Positions 16,789 to 25,799 of a stretch of DNA of 64,000 nt are shown here, in pieces. The position numbers and the translations under genes are program-made. The stretch spans positions 1 through 64,000 of the forward strand of contig NZ_BJZU01000063.1 in assembly GCF_007992195.1 (NCBI RefSeq), read 5' to 3'. The DNA comes from Methylobacterium oxalidis. GTDB lineage: Bacteria > Pseudomonadota > Alphaproteobacteria > Rhizobiales > Beijerinckiaceae. The notes under the pieces were generated by a model. It was not told the DNA's origin. It was given only the letters and a program-made list of their open reading frames with translations, and searched no databases. The number at the start of each line of letters is the position of its first letter. Position 1 is the stretch's first letter.

Positions 16789-18357
16789 ATGCAGCGCTTC
16801 CTCCCTCTCTCACGCGCGACCGTGCCCCTCTCGCGCGAGACCCTCGCGCGGGACCTGCCCGCCTCCTTCGTCGTCTTCCTCGTCGCCCTGCCCCTCTGCA
16901 TGGGCATCGCCATCGCCTCGGGCGTCCCGCCCGAGCGCGGCCTCATCACCGGCATCATCGGCGGCATCGTGGTGGGCCTGCTCGCGGGCTCCCCGCTCCA
17001 GGTGAGCGGCCCGGCGGCGGGCCTCGCCGTCATCGTGTTCGAGTTCGTGCGCGCGCACGGGCTCGGCATGCTCGGCCCCGTCCTGGTCCTGGCCGGCCTC
17101 CTGCAGATCGCGGGCGGCCTGATGCGCGTCGGCGGCTGGTTCCGGGCGATCTCGCCCGCCGTGGTGCACGGCATGCTCGCCGGCATCGGCATCCTGATCG
17201 TGCTGGCGCAGGTGCACGTCCTCACCGACGCGCTGCCCAAGGCGGGCGGCCTCGACAACCTGATCGCGATCCCGCAGGCCTTCATCGACGTGATGGACCT
17301 CGACCAGTCCGGCAGCCTCGCGGCCGTGGCGGTCGGCCTCTGCACCATCGCGGCGATGGTGGGGTGGGAGCGGTTCCGGCCCGCACGCCTGAAGCTCCTT
17401 CCGGGCGCCCTCATGGGCGTCCTGGCGGGCACCGCGCTCGCCCTGCTCGCCGGCCTCGCGGTCAAGCGCGTCGAGGTGCCGGAGGCGATCCTGACCGGCC
17501 TGTCCCTGCCGGGCTCCGCGGACTGGGCGCGGCTGGCCGAGCCCACCATGATCGTGGCCGCGCTCACCCTGGCGGTGATCGCGAGCGCCGAGAGCCTGCT
17601 CTCGGCCGCGGCGGTCGACCGGATGCACGACGGGCCGCGCACGGCCTACAACCGCGAGCTCGGCGCGCAGGGAGCGGGCAACATCCTCTGCGGCCTCGTC
17701 GGCGGCCTGCCGATGACCGGGGTCATCGTGCGCTCCTCGGCGAACGTCCAGGCGGGCGCCGCGACCCGCGCCTCGACGGTCCTGCACGGCATCTGGATCC
17801 TCGCCTTCCTGATGGCGCTGCCGGGGCTCCTCAAGCTGGTGCCGACGGCGGCGCTCGCGGGCATCCTCGTGGTGACGGGCTGGCGGCTCGCGAGCCCGGC
17901 CCGGGCGCTCCACCTGCACGCCCGCTACGGGCTCGCGACGGTCGGCATCTGGCTCGCCACGATGGTGCTCGTCGTCGCGATGGACCTCCTCACGGGCGTC
18001 CTCGTCGGCCTCGCCCTGAGCCTGCTGCAGGTCGTCCCGGCGCTGCGCAAGGGCGTGCTGCGGGTCGAGAACGCGGCGGCCACCGAGCAGGCCGGCGTGC
18101 CGGAGGTGCGCCTCTCGGGTGCGGCGACCTTCCTCCAGCTCCCGCACCTCAACGCGGCCCTGGAGCGGACGCCGGAGGGCGGCGCGGTGCGGCTCGCCGC
18201 CAACGACCTGAGGGACATCGACCACACCTGCCTGGAGATGATCGAGGACTGGGCCTCCCGGAAGGCCGCCGCGGGCACCCGGGTGGAGGTGGTGGGCGGC
18301 TCCGGCGCCCCCCGCGACAAGCTCGCCGCGGCGGTCGCGGCGCCGCAGACGGACTGA
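16789..18357 (+). CDS. SulP-family anion transporter with STAS domain
   Basis: Inner-membrane transporter of 522 aa. The first transmembrane block LPASFVVFLVALPLCMGIAIASG and the GLITGIIGGIVVGLLAGSPLQVSGPAAG segment are typical of SulP/SLC26 proteins. About 10-14 membrane segments cover residues 20-420. The last 100 residues match a short STAS domain (VRLSGAATFLQLPHLN, ending LRDIDHTCLEMIEDW). SulP proteins move sulfate, bicarbonate or dicarboxylates. The adjoining carbonic anhydrase favours bicarbonate, as in other CA-SulP pairs, but this is inference. Confidence 0.87.
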   Translation: MQRFLPLSRATVPLSRETLARDLPASFVVFLVALPLCMGIAIASGVPPERGLITGIIGGIVVGLLAGSPLQVSGPAAGLAVIVFEFVRAHGLGMLGPVLVLAGLLQIAGGLMRVGGWFRAISPAVVHGMLAGIGILIVLAQVHVLTDALPKAGGLDNLIAIPQAFIDVMDLDQSGSLAAVAVGLCTIAAMVGWERFRPARLKLLPGALMGVLAGTALALLAGLAVKRVEVPEAILTGLSLPGSADWARLAEPTMIVAALTLAVIASAESLLSAAAVDRMHDGPRTAYNRELGAQGAGNILCGLVGGLPMTGVIVRSSANVQAGAATRASTVLHGIWILAFLMALPGLLKLVPTAALAGILVVTGWRLASPARALHLHARYGLATVGIWLATMVLVVAMDLLTGVLVGLALSLLQVVPALRKGVLRVENAAATEQAGVPEVRLSGAATFLQLPHLNAALERTPEGGAVRLAANDLRDIDHTCLEMIEDWASRKAAAGTRVEVVGGSGAPRDKLAAAVAAPQTD

Positions 18358-18374
18358 GGGGCACCCCCCGCCGA

Positions 18375-18413
18375 CGTCATCCCGGGCTCGCGGTAGCGGG
18401 ACCCGGGATGACG
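18375..18413. repeat. Palindromic intergenic repeat / bidirectional terminator
   Basis: A perfect 12-bp inverted repeat, arm CGTCATCCCGGG, separated by 15 bases, lies between the convergent SulP and GrpB genes. Short GC-rich palindromes built around GTCATCCCGGG resemble dispersed intergenic repeats of alphaproteobacteria. A degenerate relative is at 59575-59609. Confidence 0.6.
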
Positions 18414-18418
18414 GCCGA

Positions 18419-18919
18419 TCAGGGTCCGCTCCGCAGGATCCCGGCGATGAACGCCGCCTTCGCGTCGCGGTAACGCTTCATCGATCCGCCCGCGTGGCGG
18501 AGCTTGAGCGCGTTGTAGGCCCTCACCTGGTTCGGATCGGCGCGGAGCCGGTCCCGGAAGCGTGTGAACACGTCGAGTTCCGAGCCGCGCACGACGAGTT
18601 GGATCCCGACCGGCGGATCCGAACCCGCGTCGGCGAAGGCGCAGAACGAGGCCGTGCTCACCGAGCCGGGATTCGGGGCGAAGCGTCCGGCGAGGAGCCT
18701 GCGGCAGGTCTCGAAATCCCGTTCCTCGACCCGGATCGCGAGATCGAGGTCGCCCTTGGTCAGGCAATGGGGAATCGCCGTCGCTCCCACATGCTCGATG
18801 CCGGCGCCCTCCGGCAGGACCGCGGCGAGATCCAGGGCGAGGCTCCGGAAGAGGGCCTCCGCCCGCGCGCACGTCTCCGCCAACGACGCGGGCGGGACGA
18901 GGTTCAGCCTCTCCGCCAA
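18419..18919 (-). CDS. GrpB-like nucleotidyltransferase-fold protein
   Basis: A 166-aa member of the GrpB/UPF0157 family, which has a nucleotidyltransferase fold and no agreed function. The signature is visible as IEHVGATAIPHCLTKGDLDLAIRV, with the C-terminal RAYNALKLRHAGG and the YRDAKAAFI end common to the family. The start appears to be TTG at 18919 with only a distant GAGG. It ends 13 bases upstream of the hyi start on the opposite end of that gene pair and runs in the same direction as hyi, so it would be the last gene of a hfq-hflX-hyi run. Confidence 0.75.
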   Translation of the reverse strand: MAERLNLVPPASLAETCARAEALFRSLALDLAAVLPEGAGIEHVGATAIPHCLTKGDLDLAIRVEERDFETCRRLLAGRFAPNPGSVSTASFCAFADAGSDPPVGIQLVVRGSELDVFTRFRDRLRADPNQVRAYNALKLRHAGGSMKRYRDAKAAFIAGILRSGP

Positions 18920-18932
18920 TGGCCGGCGGGCC

Positions 18933-19736
18933 TCAGGCCCCCTCCCCCGCCGGCGCGGCCCGGTAGGGTGCGAGCCAGGGGAGGCCGGCCTCCGTTCCGG
19001 CGCGCGGGTTGTACTCGCAGCCGACGAACCCCGCGTAGCCGAGGCGGTCGAGCTCGCCGAACAGGAACGGATCGCTCACCTCGCCGGTGCCGGGCTCCGC
19101 CCGGTCCGGCACGCTCGCCACCTGCACGTGGCCGATCAGCGGCATCAGCCGGGCGAGCCGCGCCGTCAGGTCGCCGTGAAGGATCTGCGCGTGGAACAGG
19201 TCGAACTGGAGGCGCAGGTTGGCGTGGCCCTCGGCCCGCAGGGACGCGACGCGCTCGCCCGCCCAGTCGACGTCGTCGAGGAAGTAGCCCGGCATGCTGC
19301 GGCGGTTGATCGGCTCGATCGTCAGGTCGAGCCCGCGCTCCGCGAGGCGCTCGGCCGCGTGGCGCAGGGACCGGTCGTAGGCCGCCCGGGCCTCCGGGTC
19401 GGACCGCTCGGCGAGGCCCGCCATCAGGTGGAGGCGCGGCACCCCGGTGGCCTCGGCGTAGGGGAGCGCCGCCTCGACGCCCCGCGCCACCGCCTCGAAG
19501 CGGCCCGGCAGCGCCGCGAGCCCGCGCTCGCCCGCTCCCCAGTCGCCCGGGGGCATGTTGAAGAGGACGAGTTCCAGCCCGCTCGCCCGCAGAGCCCGGG
19601 CCACCGCTTCCGGCTGGTGCTCGTAGGGGAACAGGAATTCGACCGCGGGAAAGCCCGCGTCGCGGGCCGCCGCGAACCGGTCGAGGAAGGGGTGCTCCGT
19701 GAAGAGCAGGCTGATGTTGGCGGCGAAGCGCGGCAC
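18933..19736 (-). CDS. hyi: Hydroxypyruvate isomerase family protein (Hyi/OtnI)
   Basis: TIM-barrel sugar isomerase of 267 aa. Family members interconvert hydroxypyruvate and tartronate semialdehyde (Hyi) or 2-oxo-tetronates (OtnI). Catalytic glutamates are visible in LTIEPINRRSMPGYFLDD and GCEYNPR, and the N-terminus PRFAANISLLFTEHPFLDRF is typical. The GTG at 19736 was chosen because GAGGG precedes it and the family N-terminus starts there. It follows hflX by 17 bases. In methylotrophs hydroxypyruvate belongs to the serine cycle, so a metabolic role is plausible; the OtnI activity is an alternative. Confidence 0.82.
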   Translation of the reverse strand: MPRFAANISLLFTEHPFLDRFAAARDAGFPAVEFLFPYEHQPEAVARALRASGLELVLFNMPPGDWGAGERGLAALPGRFEAVARGVEAALPYAEATGVPRLHLMAGLAERSDPEARAAYDRSLRHAAERLAERGLDLTIEPINRRSMPGYFLDDVDWAGERVASLRAEGHANLRLQFDLFHAQILHGDLTARLARLMPLIGHVQVASVPDRAEPGTGEVSDPFLFGELDRLGYAGFVGCEYNPRAGTEAGLPWLAPYRAAPAGEGA

Positions 19737-19753
19737 GGTGCCCTCGCCGGATC

Positions 19754-21175
19754 TCAGCCGGCGCGGGCGAGGCGCCGCGCGCCCTCGAAGCGGTTGAGGA
19801 AGCGCGGCTCCTTCTCGGGTGCGATGCGCACCGCGAGGTGGAGCTCGCCGCCCTCGACGGTGCGCCGGTCGAGCACCTCGGCGTTCTCGTAGAGCCAGTT
19901 GAGGGAGGCCCCGTCCTCGGGCGGCAGGATCACCGCGAAGGTCGAGCGGCTGCGGGCGATGCGGGCCTCGATCCGGCTCATCAATGCGGGAAGCCCCTCC
20001 CCCGTCAGCGCTGAGACGAGGACGGGCGCCGCGCTGTCGCGGTCGTTGCGGCCGGATTCGCGGGCCATGGCGCTGAGGTTGAGGAGCCGCGTGCGCTCCG
20101 CCTCGTCTAGGAGGTCGGCCTTGTTCCAGACCTCGATGATGCGGTCGGCGCGGTCGCCGATGCCGAGCTCGTCGAGCACCTCGGCCACGTCTTCGGCCTG
20201 GGCCTCGGTGTCGCCGTGCGAGACGTCGCGCACGTGCAGCAGGATGTCGGCCTCGATCACGTCCTCGAGCGTCGCCCGGAAGGCGGCGATGAGGGGCGTC
20301 GGCAGGTCGGAGATGAAGCCGACGGTGTCCGACAGGATCACGGTCTCGCCGTGGGGGAGCTTGGTGGCCCGCGCGGTCGGGTCGAGGGTCGCGAACAGCA
20401 TGTCCTGCGCCCGCACCTCGGCCTTGGTCAGCGTGTTGAAGAGCGTCGACTTGCCGGCGTTGGTGTAGCCGACGAGCGCCACGATCGGGTACGGCACCCG
20501 CGCCCGGCTCTGCCGGTGCAGGCCGCGGGTGCGCGTGACGGCGTCGAGGTCGCGCTCGATGCGCGTCATGCGCTCCTGGATCAGGCGCCGGTCGGCCTCG
20601 ATCTGGGTCTCGCCGGGGCCGCCGAGGAAGCCGAAGCCGCCGCGCTGGCGCTCGAGATGGGTCCAGGAGCGCACGAGACGGCTCTTCTGATAGGCGAGAT
20701 GGGCGTGCTCCACCTGCAGCCGCCCCTCGCGGGTCGAGGCGCGCCGACCGAAGATCTCCAGGATCAGGCCGGTGCGGTCGATGACCTTGGCGCCCCACGC
20801 CTTCTCCAGGTTGCGCTGCTGCACCGGGGAGAGCGCGCAGTCCATCACGACGAGGCCGATCTCCTCCGCCTTGATCAGCCCGGCGAGCTCCTCCACCCGG
20901 CCCTTGCCGAGATAGGTCGAGGGCCGGATCTTCTGGAGGCTCAAGCCGGTCGCCTGCGCCACGTCGAGGTCGATCGCGGCGGCGAGGCCGACCGCCTCGT
21001 CGAGGCGCGCGGCCGTCGAGCGGGCGGCCTGCCGGTCTGGGGCGCCGGCGGCCTGCGCCGCGGCGCGGGTGAGATAGGGACCGACCACGAGGGTCCTGGT
21101 CGCCGCCGCGATCTCGCCCTCGGGGGCGGCCATCGCCTGAAGCCGGGCCTCGCCCGGGAGTAGCGTCTCGCTCAT
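19754..21175 (-). CDS. hflX: GTPase HflX
   Basis: Ribosome-associated GTPase of 473 aa that can split or rescue stalled 70S ribosomes. The N-terminal HflX domain contains [11 protein letters not shown] and the middle carries the G1 loop [13 protein letters not shown]3 [10 protein letters not shown] and G4 NKADLL. The conserved linker [19 protein letters not shown] is present in two pieces around residue 195. It lies 160 bases downstream of hfq on the same strand, the classical hfq-hflX pairing. The C-terminal extension after the G domain is longer than in E. coli. Confidence 0.95.
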   Translation of the reverse strand: MSETLLPGEARLQAMAAPEGEIAAATRTLVVGPYLTRAAAQAAGAPDRQAARSTAARLDEAVGLAAAIDLDVAQATGLSLQKIRPSTYLGKGRVEELAGLIKAEEIGLVVMDCALSPVQQRNLEKAWGAKVIDRTGLILEIFGRRASTREGRLQVEHAHLAYQKSRLVRSWTHLERQRGGFGFLGGPGETQIEADRRLIQERMTRIERDLDAVTRTRGLHRQSRARVPYPIVALVGYTNAGKSTLFNTLTKAEVRAQDMLFATLDPTARATKLPHGETVILSDTVGFISDLPTPLIAAFRATLEDVIEADILLHVRDVSHGDTEAQAEDVAEVLDELGIGDRADRIIEVWNKADLLDEAERTRLLNLSAMARESGRNDRDSAAPVLVSALTGEGLPALMSRIEARIARSRSTFAVILPPEDGASLNWLYENAEVLDRRTVEGGELHLAVRIAPEKEPRFLNRFEGARRLARAG

Positions 21176-21335
21176 GTATCCTTCGTCGGGTCGTCGGGCC
21201 GCACCGTCCGCCGCATCACCCCTCCTGGGGACAATGGGGGCCCGCGCGCGCGCGACAAGGGGCCGGCGCGGGATAGTTGCGCGGGGAAACCACGAACCGC
21301 GACGATCCCGGCGGGCCGTGCCCGGCCCGCGGGGC

Positions 21336-21587
21336 TCAGGCCTTCTCGGCGGCCTCGTCGGGCTCGAAGAGCTGGACCGGGTGCCCGGGCATGATCGTGG
21401 AGATCGCGTGCTTGTAGACGAGCTGCGAGTGCCCGTCCCGGCGCAGAAGCACGCAGAAGTTGTCGAACCAGGTGACCACGCCCTGCAGCTTGACGCCGTT
21501 GACGAGGAAGATGGTCAACGGGATCTTGTTCTTGCGGACATGATTGAGAAAGGTGTCCTGCAGGTTCTGTGCGCGTTCGCCCGCCAT
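21336..21587 (-). CDS. hfq: RNA chaperone Hfq
   Basis: Sm-like RNA chaperone of 83 aa that forms hexamers and pairs small RNAs with mRNAs. The Sm1 region [21 protein letters not shown] and Sm2 signature [10 protein letters not shown] are clear. The C-terminal tail is short and acidic ([10 protein letters not shown]), as usual in alphaproteobacteria. It is located between ntrX and hflX; trkA, often found between ntrX and hfq in this class, is absent. Confidence 0.97.
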   Translation of the reverse strand: MAGERAQNLQDTFLNHVRKNKIPLTIFLVNGVKLQGVVTWFDNFCVLLRRDGHSQLVYKHAISTIMPGHPVQLFEPDEAAEKA

Positions 21588-21803
21588 TGTTCTTATCCTT
21601 GCGCTATTCCGGCGCCCGCCACCCGCGGCGGGTTCTGATTATCGGTCGGTTCCTCGGCCGCCTCGCCCCGGGCGTCACGGCCGCGTCCATTACGTGTTCA
21701 AATCCCGCTTCGATGCAAGTGTGGTATGCAAAGCGCCGGCTCCGGGAATCCGGATGCGAGGAGGGCGCCGCCGCGGGGGCGGCCTCCTGCTTCCCGCCCC
21801 GGC

Positions 21804-23174
21804 TCAGGGGCCGATCCCGAGGGATTTCAGCTTCCTGTGGAGGGCCGAGCGCTCCATGCCGATGAACTCGGCGGTGCGGGAGATGTTGCCGGAGAAGCGG
21901 GCGATCTGCGCGATCAGGTACTCGCGCTCGAAGATCTCGCGAGCCTCGCGGAGCGCCAGGCTCATCAGCTTCTCGCCGCCCGCCCCGTTGGGGGTGGTGG
22001 GCACCAGCGTCCCGATCTCGGAGGGCAGCATCTCGGAGGTGACCTCCTGCTCCGGGTCGGTGTGGGTGAGGATCATCAGCCGCTCGACGTTGTTGCGCAG
22101 CTGGCGGACGTTGCCCGGCCAGTCGTGCGACTGCAGCACCGCCATCGCGTCCTCGGCGATGCGGCGGCGCGGCAGGCCGGTGGCGGCCGAGATCTGGTCC
22201 ATGAAGAACGAGATCAACTCCGGCACGTCCTCGCGCCGTTCCGAGAGCGAGGGCACCCGGATCGGCACCACCGAGAGCCGGTGGAACAGGTCCTCCCGGA
22301 AGCGGCCGCCCGCGATCTCCTCGGCGAGGTCGCGCGAGGAGGAGGAGATGATGCGCACGTCCACGTGCACGCGGGTGGTGCCGCCGACCCGCTGGAAGTT
22401 CTGATCGACCAGGACCCGCAGGATGCGGTTCTGGGTCTCCCGGGGCATGTCGGCGACCTCGTCGATGTAGAGGGAGCCGCCGTGGGCCTCCTCCAGCGCG
22501 CCGACGCGGCGCATGCGGCCCTCGCCGCCCTCCACGCCGAAGAGCTCGGCCTCCATGTTCTCGGGCGTGATCGTCGCCGCGTTGATGACGACGAACGGCC
22601 CGTTGGCGCGGCCCGAGGCCCCGTGGAGCGTGCGCGCGGAGAGTTCCTTGCCGGAGCCCGGCGCACCGGAGATCAGGACGCGGGCGTTGGTCGGCGCCAC
22701 GCGCTCCACGGTCTGGCGGAGCTGGTTGATGGCGACGGAGCCGCCGACGAGCCGGCTCGCCTGCCCGGAGCGGGCCTTGAGGTCCTTCACCTCGCGCTTG
22801 AGGCGGGAGGCTTCGAGCGCCCGCTCGGCCACCAGGATCAGCCGGTCGGCCTTGAAGGGCTTCTCGATGAAGTCGTAGGCGCCCGACTTGATGGCCGAGA
22901 CCGCGGTCTCGATGTTGCCGTGGCCCGAGATCATCACCACCGGCAGGTCCGGGTGGCCCGCCTTGATCAGGTCGAGCACCTGCAGGCCGTCGAGGCGCGA
23001 GCCCTGCAGCCAGATGTCGAGGAAGACGAGGTGGGGGCGGCGCGCCTCGATGGCGGCGAGCGCCTCGTCGGAGCCCCCCGCCGTGCGGGTTCGGTGCCCC
23101 TCGTCGTCCAGGATCCCCGCGACGAGGTCGCGGATGTCGGCCTCGTCGTCGACGATCAGGATATCGGCGCTCAT
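21804..23174 (-). CDS. ntrX: Nitrogen/redox response regulator NtrX
   Basis: NtrC-family response regulator of 456 aa that receives phosphate from NtrY. The receiver domain has the phosphorylated Asp53 in VFLDIWLQ. The AAA+ domain has Walker A SGAPGSGKELSA. The sigma-54 contact loop GAFTGA is not present: the segment reads LFGVEGGEGRMRRVGALE, as known for NtrX proteins, which often act with sigma-70 instead. The C-terminus is a Fis-type helix-turn-helix (NISRTAEFIGMERSALHRKL). The ATG overlaps the ntrY stop by four bases. Confidence 0.95.
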   Translation of the reverse strand: MSADILIVDDEADIRDLVAGILDDEGHRTRTAGGSDEALAAIEARRPHLVFLDIWLQGSRLDGLQVLDLIKAGHPDLPVVMISGHGNIETAVSAIKSGAYDFIEKPFKADRLILVAERALEASRLKREVKDLKARSGQASRLVGGSVAINQLRQTVERVAPTNARVLISGAPGSGKELSARTLHGASGRANGPFVVINAATITPENMEAELFGVEGGEGRMRRVGALEEAHGGSLYIDEVADMPRETQNRILRVLVDQNFQRVGGTTRVHVDVRIISSSSRDLAEEIAGGRFREDLFHRLSVVPIRVPSLSERREDVPELISFFMDQISAATGLPRRRIAEDAMAVLQSHDWPGNVRQLRNNVERLMILTHTDPEQEVTSEMLPSEIGTLVPTTPNGAGGEKLMSLALREAREIFEREYLIAQIARFSGNISRTAEFIGMERSALHRKLKSLGIGP

Positions 23175-25579
23175 GGCTGCATCTCCGGCATCTTCTCCGC
23201 GGATTGGGGGGCCGTGCTCTCGGGGGGGGGGCTCTTGGGGGGTGTGCTCTGGGGGGCCGCGACCTGGGGAGCGGCGACCTGGGGAGCGGCGCCCGCCTCG
23301 GGTGAGAGGGCGCGCGGCACCCGCAGGCGCACGCGGCCGCCCCGGCCGGCGGGGTTGTCGTTCAGCTCGATCCCACCTCCGTGCTCCTCGAGCACCTTGC
23401 TGACGATGGCGAGGCCGAGCCCCGTCCCGCCCTCGCGGGTCGTCATGTAGGGCTCGAGCAGGCGCTGGCGCCCCTCGGCGGGGAAGCCCTTGCCGTTGTC
23501 GGTGACCTCGATCACCGCGAACTCGTCCTCGAGGCCGAGAGCGAGCTCGACGCGGCCCTTGCCGAGCTCGGCCTCGGGCACGGCGGCCACCGCCTCGACG
23601 GCGTTCTTCAGGATGTTGGTCAGCGCCTGCGACAGGAGCCGGATGTCGAAGGCCGCGGTGACCCGCTCCGCCCCATCGAGCCCGCGGGCCGAAAAGGTGA
23701 AGTCGAGGTCCGGGTGGGCCACCCGCATCATGAACAGGTTCTGCTTGGCGATCTCGGTGAGGTCCTGCTCGGCGATCGCGGGCTTGGGCATGCGGGCGAA
23801 CGAGGAGAACTCGTCGACCATGCGCTTGATCTCGTCGACCTGGCGCACGATCGTGGCCGTGCACTGGTCGAAGACCTCGCGGTCGCTGACGATCACCTTG
23901 CCGTACTTGCGCCGGATGCGCTCGGCCGAGAGCTGGATCGGGGTCAGCGGGTTCTTGATCTCGTGGGCGATGCGGCGGGCCACGTCCGCCCAGGCCGAGG
24001 TGCGCTGGGCCGAGACGAGGTCGGTGATGTCGTCGAGCGTCACCACGAATCCGCGCGCGCCGCCCTGCGCCTGCTCGGTGGTGATCCGCACCGTCACCGT
24101 GCGCTCGCGGCCGTCGCGGGTGAGCTGGATCTGCTGCTGGAGGGCGCGCTGGCGCCCCTCCCCCTCCGGCAGGAGCGGCCCGAGCTCGGGCACCGCCTCG
24201 GTCACGGGCACGCCGACGAGGGCGTCGCTGGCGAGTCCCAGCATCCGCTCGGCCGCCGGGTTGGCGATGGTGACGATGCCCGCGGAATCGACGCCGATCA
24301 CGCCCGGCGAGACGCCCGAGAGCACGGCCTCGGTGAAGCGGCGGCGGCGGTCGATCAGGTCGCTCGCCGCGGTCAGCCCCGCGTGCTGGCGGCGCAGCTC
24401 CTGGGTCATCTTGTTGAAGCTCTCGCCGAGATGGGCGAGGTCGCCGTCGGATTTGCGGGCCGGCACCTGCGCGTAGAAATTGCCGGAGGCGACCTGGTCC
24501 GCCGCGTTGATGAGGCGCCGGATCGGAGCGACGAAGCGGTTGGCGAAGTTGAGCCCGAACCAGATCGCCGAGAGCAGAGCGATGAGCGCGATCAGCACGA
24601 AGACCGAGGCGAAGGTCACCTGGATCGAGCGCTTCAGCGCGTCGTAGGTCAGGTACTCGGCCGCCGCCGCCCGCGACACGCCGGGGAAGTCGATGGCGAG
24701 CTGGCTCACCTCGCGCTGCACGAGGAGCACGGCGTCGTCGTAGGCGGGCATGCGCAGCAGCGCGGCGAAGACGCGGCCCTCGGTGGGCAGGAGGCAGATC
24801 GGATCGTTCGACTTGCCCGCCTCCTCGAAGGCCGCGGCCGAGGGCAGGCGCGTCTCCTTGAGGATGTCGATCTTGGCGCGCGCCACCACCTCGCTCGGCC
24901 CCCGCATGATCTGCGCGACGGGGAGCCCCAGATTGGTGGCGCGGGTGGTCAGGAAGCCCTGGAACCAGTCGCGGTTCACGTCGAAGTTCGGCCGGGCCCG
25001 GGTGAGGTCGTCGGCGAGGATGCGGATCTCGCGGGCGAGGCTCTGGCACTGGTTCTCCTGGTAGGCGTCGGCCACCTCCACGGATTTCAGCACCACGTCG
25101 CGGACCCGGTCGGTGAAGCCGAGCGAGAGGCCGCGATCGATCGTCACCGAGGCGACGACGGCGAGCAGGATCGTTGGCAGGATCGCGATGAGGCTGAACA
25201 GGCCGACGATGCGGGTGTGCAGCCGCGCCACGGCCGCGTTCGCCCGGCGCGCCTGCAGGAAGACCCGCGCCTCCCAGGCGATGATGACGACGAGCCCGAG
25301 GACGAGCACGACGTTGATGGCGAGCAGCGTCACCCCGATCGTCGGCGTCGGTGTGACGCGGATGACGCCCGCCAGGATCAGGAAGGTGGCGATGGCCGAG
25401 ACCAGGGCCAGGCCCACGATGGCGGCGCCGATCCAGCCCGGCCCGCGGGGTCCCGGCCGCATGGCGTCCGCCACGCCGCCTGCACCCTCGGCCGGGATCG
25501 CTCCCGCGGGCGGAGGGCCGGCCGTCTCGGCGCCCTCGCGGGGGGCGCCCGATGTGTTGGAGCGACGCAGGAACGGCAT
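23171..25579 (-). CDS. ntrY: Sensor histidine kinase NtrY
   Basis: Membrane sensor kinase of 802 aa, partner of NtrX. Three to four N-terminal membrane segments (about residues 45-140) and another pair near 310-330 flank a periplasmic domain. A HAMP domain (FANRFVAPIRRLINAADQVA), a PAS domain and the HisKA box [15 protein letters not shown] follow; N, G1 (DNGKGFP) and G2 (GGTGLGLAIV) boxes are intact. The start was set at MPFLRRSNTSG because the upstream frame is not protein-like. The last 40 residues are a Pro/Gln/Ala-rich tail encoded by slippery G tracts and a tandem repeat. The stop overlaps ntrX (ATGA). Confidence 0.93.
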   Translation of the reverse strand: MPFLRRSNTSGAPREGAETAGPPPAGAIPAEGAGGVADAMRPGPRGPGWIGAAIVGLALVSAIATFLILAGVIRVTPTPTIGVTLLAINVVLVLGLVVIIAWEARVFLQARRANAAVARLHTRIVGLFSLIAILPTILLAVVASVTIDRGLSLGFTDRVRDVVLKSVEVADAYQENQCQSLAREIRILADDLTRARPNFDVNRDWFQGFLTTRATNLGLPVAQIMRGPSEVVARAKIDILKETRLPSAAAFEEAGKSNDPICLLPTEGRVFAALLRMPAYDDAVLLVQREVSQLAIDFPGVSRAAAAEYLTYDALKRSIQVTFASVFVLIALIALLSAIWFGLNFANRFVAPIRRLINAADQVASGNFYAQVPARKSDGDLAHLGESFNKMTQELRRQHAGLTAASDLIDRRRRFTEAVLSGVSPGVIGVDSAGIVTIANPAAERMLGLASDALVGVPVTEAVPELGPLLPEGEGRQRALQQQIQLTRDGRERTVTVRITTEQAQGGARGFVVTLDDITDLVSAQRTSAWADVARRIAHEIKNPLTPIQLSAERIRRKYGKVIVSDREVFDQCTATIVRQVDEIKRMVDEFSSFARMPKPAIAEQDLTEIAKQNLFMMRVAHPDLDFTFSARGLDGAERVTAAFDIRLLSQALTNILKNAVEAVAAVPEAELGKGRVELALGLEDEFAVIEVTDNGKGFPAEGRQRLLEPYMTTREGGTGLGLAIVSKVLEEHGGGIELNDNPAGRGGRVRLRVPRALSPEAGAAPQVAAPQVAAPQSTPPKSPPPESTAPQSAEKMPEMQP
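23222..23290. repeat. G tracts and 15-bp tandem repeat in the 3' end of ntrY
   Basis: Contains a run of ten G (23222-23231), two runs of six G (23237-23242 and 23251-23256), and two identical 15-bp units (23261-23275 and 23276-23290) that encode the duplicated APQVA of the NtrY tail. Confidence 0.85.
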
Positions 25580-25799
25580 GCCTGATGCAGGGCCACAACA
25601 GTGTGGCGAAATTAATACGAATCGGGGCGGAGCGGCGGCATTTACGACCGGGGATTGCAGGATTCCGAGGTCCGAGAGAGGAGGATTTCCAGCGACGGAC
25701 CGGCTTCGCCCGGTCGGCATCCGCGGTCTCAGGAGAGGCGGAGGATGCGCCGCGTCGGGCCGCGTCCCGCTCGGTCGGGTTGCGTACGCACCCGGCTCC

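Noticed and set aside
21688-21715. A tRNA T-arm-like string (GTGTTCAAATCCCGC) between hfq and ntrX
   Set aside because: No matching acceptor, D or anticodon arms could be found around it, so it is not a tRNA gene.
25592-25607. Inverted repeat GCCACA-ACAG-TGTGGC upstream of ntrY
   Set aside because: It does not fit the NtrC site consensus, and a 6-bp arm can arise by chance; noted only as a possible operator.
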